Source: Salinimicrobium sp035607535 (lineage in GTDB: Bacteria; Bacteroidota; Bacteroidia; Flavobacteriales; Flavobacteriaceae). Taken from it: a stretch of DNA of 64,000 bases. The notes below the pieces were generated by a model that made no database searches, was not told the DNA's origin, and worked only from the letters and a program-made list of their open reading frames with translations. How positions within the stretch are numbered: position 1 is the first letter of the stretch; every line of letters starts with the position of its first letter. The position numbers were made by a program, and so were the translations under genes. The stretch covers positions 124,001 through 188,000 of the forward strand of contig NZ_JAYDZX010000001.1 in the NCBI RefSeq assembly GCF_035607535.1, given 5' to 3'. Positions 57,951 to 64,000 of this stretch are shown in pieces.

Positions 57951-60053
57951 TTATCCTTCTTTTTCGAGAATCGTCAATCCTACACGAATGGTAGGGTAAT
58001 CCATGGCTTCCTGGAAATGTTCAAAATAAGGTTTTAAAGTATCGGGGTAGTCCAGTACCTTCCTGGCTTTTTTGAGTGCAGCCAAATCCTCTGGAGTTAT
58101 GAATTTTTTCAAGTCGACATCTTCACCCGAATCATAAAGCTTTGCCAGGTGTGAAAAGATAGTAGTAGCAGCGAGTTGTCTTTCTGTGGCTATTTCCTCA
58201 ATGCTCATACCTTCTTTATACAACCTGAAAGTTTCTTTATAGGTGTTTCCTTTTTTTCTGGATTTCTTCTCCCGTTTTTCCTTACTGTGTGCAATGATTT
58301 CCTTTATAAAACGGTAACCGTATTTTTGCATTTTTTGACGCCCCACACCATTGACCATCATAAACTCCTCATCGGTCATGGGACGTTCTTTTTCCATTTC
58401 CTTTAGGGTGGCATCATTAAAAATGAGGTATGCAGGTATGTCTTCGTCCCTCGAAAGCTCAAGCCTTAGTTTTCTTAACCTCTCAAAAAGGGTGTTTTCT
58501 GAAGCTTTTTCAGAAGCGCCGGTTTCCTTTTTAAGATCGCTCTGGGTAACATGGGCCAGTGAGACCTTTTCTTTTTCAAAAAGCACATTTTTGGCAAGGC
58601 TGGTAAGCAACAGCTTGTTTTGATCGTGAAAGGCAATCTCAATGTATCCCTGATTGATCAACTGGATCAAATACTGCTGCCAGTCCCTCCAGGATACATC
58701 CTGAGCAATTCCATAGGTAGACAGCCTTTGATATCCTTTTTCCAGTACCTGTGCGTTTTGGGCTCCTCTCAACACATCAATGACCATGGAAATTGGCTCT
58801 TGCTCTTTGAGACGGTAAATTGTAGAAAGAGCTTTTTGTGCCAGGATAGTGCCGTCAAAGAACTCAGGTGGATTTTTGCATACATCGCAATTTCCGCAGT
58901 CCTGCAGGACCAGTTCCCCAAAGTAGCTTAGCAGGATCCTTCGGCGGCAACTAAGGGCTTCAGCATATTGTTTCATGCGTTCCAGCTTCGCCAATTGCAC
59001 ATCGGCATTTCCGGAGCCTTCAGCAAACTTCTGGAGCTGCACTACATCGGCATAACTGTGAAACAAAAGGGTGGAAGAGGGAAGCCCGTCACGACCCGCC
59101 CGTCCTATCTCCTGATAGTATCCTTCCAGGTTCTTGGGCATATTGTAATGGATGACCCAGCGCACGTTGGATTTATCGATCCCCATTCCAAATGCAATGG
59201 TGGCACAGATGATCTCGTTGCGATCATTGATGAACTGTTCCTGGATCTCAATGCGATCGCTATGGGAGAGTCCGGCGTGATAGGCTTCAGCATTAAATCC
59301 CTTTGCTTTAAGCTTGGCAGCCAGTTCCTCGGTATTTTTACGGCTAAGGCAGTAGATAATTCCGCTTTCACCTTTTCTTCCTTTTAAAAATGCCAGAATC
59401 TGCTCAAATTTTTTATTTCCTGGGCGCACATCCAGGCTCAGATTCTTGCGGTCAAAAGAGGAGATATGCCTTTGCGCAGCGGGAATATTGAGCTGGTCAC
59501 AGATGTCCTTCTGGGTCGCCTTATCGGCAGTGGCGGTAAGTGCGATCATCGGAGTTTCCGGATGCCGGTTCTTAAGGTAGCCCAGCTGCGTATAGGCAGG
59601 CCTGAAGTCATGGCCCCAACTGGAAATACAGTGAGCTTCATCAATAGCAATGAGACTGATATTGCCTGCGAAAAAAACAGCATCTATATACTGAAGGCTT
59701 TCGGGAGCAACATACAGCAATTTGATCTCATTGTTTTTGATCTTTCCGAAGATCTCCTGCTGTTCCTTTTCCTGCTGACTACTATTCAGGAAAGCGGCCG
59801 AAATACCATTGGCCCTTAAACCATCGACCTGGTCTTTCATCAAGGCGATAAGCGGAGAGATCACGATGGTGATACCCGGAAGCAGGAGGGCAGGCAGCTG
59901 AAAACACAATGATTTCCCACCGCCCGTGGGCATGATCACCAGATTGTCATTCCCTTCAAAAACAGAGGAAATGATCTGCCTTTGCAGCGGTCTAAAGCTG
60001 TCATACCCAAAATATTCTTTTAACGTCCCCAGTAATTGCTCCTCCTGTACCAT
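57951..60053 (-). CDS. recQ: ATP-dependent DNA helicase RecQ
   Basis: A 700-aa protein from the ATG at 60053 (MVQEEQLLGTLKEYFGYDSF), the family start. Walker A GGGKSLCFQLPA, DEAH box DEAHCISSWGHDFRP, motif VI IGRAGRDGLPS. RQC zinc cysteines are in CRRRILLSYFGE and CGNCDVC, a winged helix follows (~440-510), and an HRDC domain is at ~535-610. A C-terminal helix-turn-helix-like tail (~625-700, MSIEEIATERQLAATTIFSHLAKL) is often found in this RecQ form. It unwinds 3'-5' in recombination and fork repair. Confidence 0.95.
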   Translation of the reverse strand: MVQEEQLLGTLKEYFGYDSFRPLQRQIISSVFEGNDNLVIMPTGGGKSLCFQLPALLLPGITIVISPLIALMKDQVDGLRANGISAAFLNSSQQEKEQQEIFGKIKNNEIKLLYVAPESLQYIDAVFFAGNISLIAIDEAHCISSWGHDFRPAYTQLGYLKNRHPETPMIALTATADKATQKDICDQLNIPAAQRHISSFDRKNLSLDVRPGNKKFEQILAFLKGRKGESGIIYCLSRKNTEELAAKLKAKGFNAEAYHAGLSHSDRIEIQEQFINDRNEIICATIAFGMGIDKSNVRWVIHYNMPKNLEGYYQEIGRAGRDGLPSSTLLFHSYADVVQLQKFAEGSGNADVQLAKLERMKQYAEALSCRRRILLSYFGELVLQDCGNCDVCKNPPEFFDGTILAQKALSTIYRLKEQEPISMVIDVLRGAQNAQVLEKGYQRLSTYGIAQDVSWRDWQQYLIQLINQGYIEIAFHDQNKLLLTSLAKNVLFEKEKVSLAHVTQSDLKKETGASEKASENTLFERLRKLRLELSRDEDIPAYLIFNDATLKEMEKERPMTDEEFMMVNGVGRQKMQKYGYRFIKEIIAHSKEKREKKSRKKGNTYKETFRLYKEGMSIEEIATERQLAATTIFSHLAKLYDSGEDVDLKKFITPEDLAALKKARKVLDYPDTLKPYFEHFQEAMDYPTIRVGLTILEKEG

Positions 60054-60102
60054 GTTACAAAGAAAACTAATCGTACCCAAAGCTCAATAAGAATAACCTG
60101 TT

Positions 60103-60124
60103 AAAAACCCATTTTAGAGAGGCG
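60103..60124. repeat. Hairpin-family repeat between recQ and corA
   Basis: AAAAACCCATTTTAGAGAGGCGA followed by CTTCAGCT. The last 15 bases match 32555-32570 with one change. It lies in the 115-base divergent gap of recQ and corA. Confidence 0.45.
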
Positions 60125-60168
60125 ACTTCAGCTAAAGGAAAATTCTTACTTTTAGAAAAACTTTTTCC

Positions 60169-61251
60169 ATGGTCAAGAGAACCCGTTACCTTTTAAAAAG
60201 GCCAAAATCGACAAAGGCATTACACCAGGCCCCCGGGACTGTGACCTATGTGGGACGCAAGGAACAAGTGGAAACTGTCCTTGAAGTTATTGATTATAAC
60301 GCCGAAGCTTTTGAAAGGTTCGTCTCCAAGACTCCTGAAGACGCTTTTAAATTCGAGGAAGAAGATCGCACCACCTGGATCAATATTGACGGGTTGAGCA
60401 ATACAGCCGAGATTGAGAAGATTGGAAAATATTACGATCTGCACCCGCTTATCATTGAAGATATAGTAAACACAAATCAGCGACCCAAGATCGATGAATA
60501 CAGCGATTACTTTTTTATAGTAGCAAAAATGCTTTATTACCGGGAGGATGGCAGGCTTGAAAATGAGCATATAAGTATGGTGCTGGGAAAGAATTACGTA
60601 ATAACATTCCAGGAAGCGGGGGGTGATGTCTTTGACGGCGTAAGGGAGCGGCTTTCCAAAGCAAAGGGTCGTATAAGAAGCAGGGGAGCAGACTACCTTG
60701 TTTTTGCCCTTTTGGACGCCATAGTAGACAATTATTTCGTGGTGGTTGAGGAGATGAGCGACAAGATAGAAGCCATGGAAGAACGGGTTTTTGACCCTCA
60801 ACCCAATGATGATATCACCCTGGAGATCCAGGAGCTGAAGCGAACAATGTTAAGAATTAGAAGAGCGGTGAATCCTTTGCGGGAAGTAGTGAGCAGGCTT
60901 GAAAAGATGGACCACGAGCTCATACAGGAGCAAACCATCAATTACCTGAAAGACCTGTACGATCACATGCTTCAGGTTTCAGAAAATATCGAGATCTACA
61001 GGGAGATGACCTGGGGGCTCATGGATATGTACATGACCAGTATTAGCAATAAGATGAATGAGGTCATGAAAGTACTAACCATTATGGCTTCCATTTTTAT
61101 TCCGCTGACTTTCCTTGCCGGGATCTACGGGATGAACTTCGAGTACATGCCCGAGCTTCATTTTAAATTCAGCTATCCTATACTTCTGGTAATTATGTCG
61201 GTCCTTATTGTTGGAATGCTGATCTACTTTAGGCGAAAGCGCTGGCTTTAA
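60169..61251 (+). CDS. corA: Magnesium/cobalt transporter CorA
   Basis: A 360-aa protein with a soluble N-terminal domain (~1-290) and long helices. Two C-terminal membrane helices follow, with the signature Y320-G-M-N323 in IYGMNFEYMPEL. The N-terminus is basic (VKRTRYLLKRPKSTKALHQAPG). It forms a pentameric Mg2+ channel. Its stop overlaps the stop of the convergent hemerythrin gene by 4 bases. Confidence 0.94.
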   Translation: MVKRTRYLLKRPKSTKALHQAPGTVTYVGRKEQVETVLEVIDYNAEAFERFVSKTPEDAFKFEEEDRTTWINIDGLSNTAEIEKIGKYYDLHPLIIEDIVNTNQRPKIDEYSDYFFIVAKMLYYREDGRLENEHISMVLGKNYVITFQEAGGDVFDGVRERLSKAKGRIRSRGADYLVFALLDAIVDNYFVVVEEMSDKIEAMEERVFDPQPNDDITLEIQELKRTMLRIRRAVNPLREVVSRLEKMDHELIQEQTINYLKDLYDHMLQVSENIEIYREMTWGLMDMYMTSISNKMNEVMKVLTIMASIFIPLTFLAGIYGMNFEYMPELHFKFSYPILLVIMSVLIVGMLIYFRRKRWL

Positions 61252-61715
61252 TTCCTGAGCCAGAATTTATCATCCCAATCATCGGGGTTAGGGGTGATGA
61301 CTTCTTCTTCCTTGTGGGAGATCTGTTGAAGCTTTTCTTCTGAAGTTGTCTCCTGAAGTTCAGAAAACAGTTCTCTTTCCTCAAATCTTATATGGCGGTT
61401 AAGCTCTTTTTCGATTGAGCTGAAATTTTCTTCACTAGCTTCCCCTTGAAAAAGAGATTCCAGTCGGTGATGCTCTTTTAATGCTCTTAAGGTTAACGGA
61501 TGCTCATTTCCTAAAAGCGGAAATATTTCTTTCTCCTCAAAATTGAAGTGGGGCCTTAGCTGGGAAGAAAAAAAGAAATCGGTATAAGATTTTATCCTTT
61601 CGTGTTCAACGCCTTTTTTAAGCCCCTCCCTTATCTTCCAGCAAAGAAGAAGGCCTTGGTGATGCTCCCTGCTTAAAGGTTGAAGTGCTTTATGTCTTTT
61701 TAGAGGTTTTGTCAT
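61248..61715 (-). CDS. Hemerythrin (HHE) domain protein
   Basis: A 155-aa protein. Ligand-type His/Glu residues are in LSREHHQGLLL, LRPHFNFEEKEIFPLL, LKEHHRLESLF and NRHIRFEERELFSEL, the four-helix diiron pattern. Such small cytosolic proteins bind O2 or NO or protect iron and thiols. A -7 box lies ~18 bases before the start. Its stop overlaps that of corA. Confidence 0.88.
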   Translation of the reverse strand: MTKPLKRHKALQPLSREHHQGLLLCWKIREGLKKGVEHERIKSYTDFFFSSQLRPHFNFEEKEIFPLLGNEHPLTLRALKEHHRLESLFQGEASEENFSSIEKELNRHIRFEERELFSELQETTSEEKLQQISHKEEEVITPNPDDWDDKFWLRN

Positions 61716-61732
61716 GATCTTTGGCTTGGCGG

Positions 61733-61740
61733 CAAAGCTA
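61733..61740 (-). promoter_or_regulatory. -7 box TAgcTTTG of the hemerythrin gene
   Basis: On the minus strand the bases from 61740 to 61733 read TAGCTTTG, giving a ~12-base leader before the ATG at 61715. Confidence 0.5.
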
Positions 61741-61904
61741 AAAATACCTTTCGGTTAAACCTATGATACCGGTCATGTTTCTTTAGATGATGTTAATGTA
61801 AATCAACAATTTATCTTTTTTTTAATAACAAATATCCTGATTATCCTGCGAAGCTTTATAATTTTAGAAGAAAGCATTAATTCTTCAAATTTAAATCGGC
61901 ATCT

Positions 61905-62870
61905 ATGAAAATAGGCTTTCACGCTTCCCATGAACAATTTACTCCGCGACACCTTTTAGAGCTGGTACAAAGAGCTGAAGATGCAGGATTTGAGGCCGTC
62001 TTATCGTCAGATCATTTTCATCCCTGGAGTGATAAACAGGGAGAGAGCGGCTTTGCCTGGAGCTGGCTTGGTGCTGCTATGCAGGCCACGAGCCTGGAAT
62101 ACGGGATTGTCAACGCTCCCGGTCAAAGATATCATCCGGCTATCATCGCGCAGGCTGTAGCTACCCTGGATCAAATGTTCCCAAAAAGATTTTTTCTGTG
62201 TTCGGGTAGTGGACAGTTGTTGAATGAGAACATTACCGGTGAAAAATGGCCCGCAAAAAGGGACAGGAATACCAGGCTGCAGGAATCTGTAGAAGTGATG
62301 CGGCGACTATGGCAGGAAGAAGATTATCTCAACCACAAAGGCACGTTCACCGTAGAACGGGCTAAATTGTTTACCAAGCCCACTCATATTCCCACTGTCT
62401 TTGGTGCTGCCATTACTCCAAAAACTGCGGCCTGGCTGTCTTCCTGGGCCGATGGAATGATCACTATCTCAAAGCCTTTAGATGACCTTAAAAAAATGGT
62501 GGAAGCCTTTAGAGGAGCAGATGGGGCAAACAAACCTATGGCCCTTAAGGTTCAGGTATCCTATGCCAGAACCCCCGAAGCAGCTTTGGAACAAGCCTGG
62601 GAACAATGGAAGAACAACATATTCCCAAGTAAGTTGATCGCCGACATAGACAGTCCCGAAAAGTTTGATGCCCTGGGAATGAATACAAGAAAAGAAGACC
62701 TTCAAAAACATGTGATCATTGGAAGTGACGCAGATACCTTTATCAAAAAGATCAGGGAATTTGAAGCCCTGGGATTTGAAAAGATCATCATACATAACGT
62801 GAACAAGCAACAGGAAAGTTTTATAGACTTTTTTGGAAAAGAAGTACTTCCAAATCTTAAGCAGAGCTAA
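61905..62870 (+). CDS. LLM-class flavin-dependent oxidoreductase (non-F420 type)
   Basis: A 321-aa luciferase-like barrel protein. MKIGFHASHEQFTPRHLLELV, VLSSDHFHPWSDKQGESGFAWSWLGAAM, then YHPAIIAQAVATLDQMFPKRFFLCSGSGQLLNE match the LLM family branch that uses FMN rather than F420, as expected outside F420-making lineages. The substrate is unknown. It ends 9 bases before the TreS-like GH13 gene, suggesting one operon. Confidence 0.87.
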   Translation: MKIGFHASHEQFTPRHLLELVQRAEDAGFEAVLSSDHFHPWSDKQGESGFAWSWLGAAMQATSLEYGIVNAPGQRYHPAIIAQAVATLDQMFPKRFFLCSGSGQLLNENITGEKWPAKRDRNTRLQESVEVMRRLWQEEDYLNHKGTFTVERAKLFTKPTHIPTVFGAAITPKTAAWLSSWADGMITISKPLDDLKKMVEAFRGADGANKPMALKVQVSYARTPEAALEQAWEQWKNNIFPSKLIADIDSPEKFDALGMNTRKEDLQKHVIIGSDADTFIKKIREFEALGFEKIIIHNVNKQQESFIDFFGKEVLPNLKQS

Positions 62871-62879
62871 TTAACACTT

Positions 62880-64000
62880 ATGAACAAGTACTGGTATAAA
62901 AACGCGATCATCTATTCTCTCGACGTGGAGACTTTCAGGGATTCGAACGGGGACGGCACAGGTGATTTTAAAGGATTGAAGAATGCACTTCCATATCTTT
63001 CAAGTTTGGGCGTAACCTGCCTCTGGCTCCTGCCTATTTTCGAAACCCCCAACCGGGACAATGGTTATGACGTCAAAGATTACTACAAGATCGACCCTCG
63101 ACTGGGAGACCTTGGTCATTTTGCACAATTGATAGATGCTGCTCAGGAAGAGGGAATCCGGGTAATTATTGACCTGGCCGTGAACCATACTTCCACAGAA
63201 CATTTCTGGTTTCAGGAATCAAGAAAAAGTAAGGACTCTAAATACAGGGATTACTACATCTGGGTAGATGAAAAACCTAAAGATGCCGAAAAGAATATGA
63301 TGGCAGAGGATGGAGAAGACAGCTCCAGCTGGAAATATGATCGTACTGCCAAAGCTTACTATTTCCATTCTTTTTACGCGCATCAACCCGATCTCAATAT
63401 TTCTAATCCTCAGGTGCAGGAAGAAATTTTCAGGATCATGCATTTCTGGTTAAAACTGGGGGTTTCAGGATTCAGAATTGATGCGGCGCCCCATATGTTC
63501 AAGGAAAGAGGGAGAATGGATTTTGATGGCGATCCTCACCAGATCTTCCGGAACTTCAGGGAATTTGTAGAGACACAAAAACCGGATGCCATTCTTCTTG
63601 CTGAAGTTGATCTCGATCCCAATCAATACAACAAGTTCCTTGGAAATGAAGACCAGATGCATATGCTCTTCAATTTCTATGTCAATAATTTCATGTACCT
63701 GGCTTTTGCGAGAGAGGAGGCGACTCCTTTAGCCCGGGCACTCCAAAGAATGCCCGAAGAAATTACCGAAAAGGAACAACTGGCTACTTTTCTCCGCAAT
63801 CACGACGAGCTCAACCTGGACAAATTGAGCAGAAATGAAAGGGAAGAGGTATTCAAAGCTTTTGCGCCTGAAGAGAACATGCGCATTTTTGGCCGCGGAA
63901 TTAGAAGGAGGCTTGCTTCCATTCTAGGGAACGATCGCAGAAAAATGGAACTGGCCCACAGCCTTCTGTTTACTTTGCCGGGGACTCCCGTGCTAAGATA
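62880..64000 (+). CDS. TreS-like GH13 alpha-amylase family protein (N-terminal 373 codons; runs off the window)
   Basis: The ATG at 62880 opens YWYKNAIIYSLDVETFRDSNGDG and stays open to the window end. The GH13 barrel is visible: DLAVNHTSTEHFW, nucleophile D201 in GFRIDAAPHMF, E242 in LLAEVDLDPN, RNHDELNLDKL and the beginning of LPGTPVLR, where TreS reads LPGTPVIYYGDE. It resembles the TreS domain of the fusion at 6.8-10 kb (GH13 subfamily 16-like) but is clearly divergent. Sucrose, trehalose or maltose are possible substrates. The preceding LLM oxidoreductase gene is 9 bases upstream. Confidence 0.88.
   Translation, partial: MNKYWYKNAIIYSLDVETFRDSNGDGTGDFKGLKNALPYLSSLGVTCLWLLPIFETPNRDNGYDVKDYYKIDPRLGDLGHFAQLIDAAQEEGIRVIIDLAVNHTSTEHFWFQESRKSKDSKYRDYYIWVDEKPKDAEKNMMAEDGEDSSSWKYDRTAKAYYFHSFYAHQPDLNISNPQVQEEIFRIMHFWLKLGVSGFRIDAAPHMFKERGRMDFDGDPHQIFRNFREFVETQKPDAILLAEVDLDPNQYNKFLGNEDQMHMLFNFYVNNFMYLAFAREEATPLARALQRMPEEITEKEQLATFLRNHDELNLDKLSRNEREEVFKAFAPEENMRIFGRGIRRRLASILGNDRRKMELAHSLLFTLPGTPVLR

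Overview
The window is an ordinary chromosomal segment of a member of the Bacteroidota, most likely a marine Flavobacteriaceae of the Gramella/Salegentibacter/Zunongwangia type. This is inferred from three things: many -7 boxes of the form TAnnTTTG (often with TTG 17-23 bases upstream) instead of TATAAT; protein types such as clade II NosZ, a BioD-like/DRTGG Pta and a separate ParE/ParC operon; and numerous Sec lipoproteins. No rRNA, tRNA, insertion sequence, prophage, integrase or CRISPR array was found.

Layout. 1-3.7 kb: the tail of an N-formylglutamate amidohydrolase family gene, a minus-strand araC-adh-osmC group, and a small secreted protein behind a strong promoter. 3.7-20.7 kb: a divergent alpha-glucan/trehalose cluster. 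The minus strand reads glgE, treS-maltokinase fusion, glgB; the plus strand reads treZ, a GH57 glucanase-like gene, treY, malQ. One half turns trehalose into branched glucan through maltose-1-phosphate; the other releases trehalose from glucan ends. They share an intergenic region with a perfect 16-bp palindrome. The GlgB carries an unusual ~380-residue Lys/Ala/Thr-rich, histone-H1-like N-terminal extension. 20.7-29 kb: a Cys-rich copper-binding-type protein and a nitrous oxide respiration operon (cytochrome c, fasciclin protein, nosZ, membrane protein, nosL, nosD, nosF, nosY), divergent from an Rrf2 regulator gene. 29-32.4 kb: ackA-pta. 32.7-39.3 kb: two thioredoxin-fold proteins, a methyltransferase, a prolyl oligopeptidase, a CHRD/SOD-like lipoprotein and ychF. 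39.7-45.2 kb: parE, a small membrane protein, parC, mscL. 45.4-47.7 kb: a small lipoprotein, an XRE regulator and a divergent M14-type metallopeptidase whose promoters share repeated TTTAC-N4-GTAAA operators. 47.7-62.9 kb: housekeeping and stress genes (Lrp, YihY, PfpI, AroB, proline dehydrogenase, acyltransferase, baeRF-type protein, DUF1853, AI-2E/PerM, TruA-like, RecQ, CorA, hemerythrin, LLM oxidoreductase). The window ends inside a second TreS-like GH13 gene.

Beyond genes, the intergenic DNA is the most unusual part. Several gaps are built of long runs of degenerate seven-base tandem units, with a different consensus at each locus. A family of short AT-rich hairpins recurs at gene ends. 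A 138-bp element with 20-bp terminal inverted repeats lies after malQ. Two regulatory dyads look real: TTTAC-N4-GTAAA at xre/M14, and TTAGGACAA-N5-TCCTA, found both at rrf2/nos and upstream of the CHRD lipoprotein gene.

All functions are read from sequence motifs by eye. Start codons were moved downstream of the longest reading frame where promoter position or family N-terminus argued for it.
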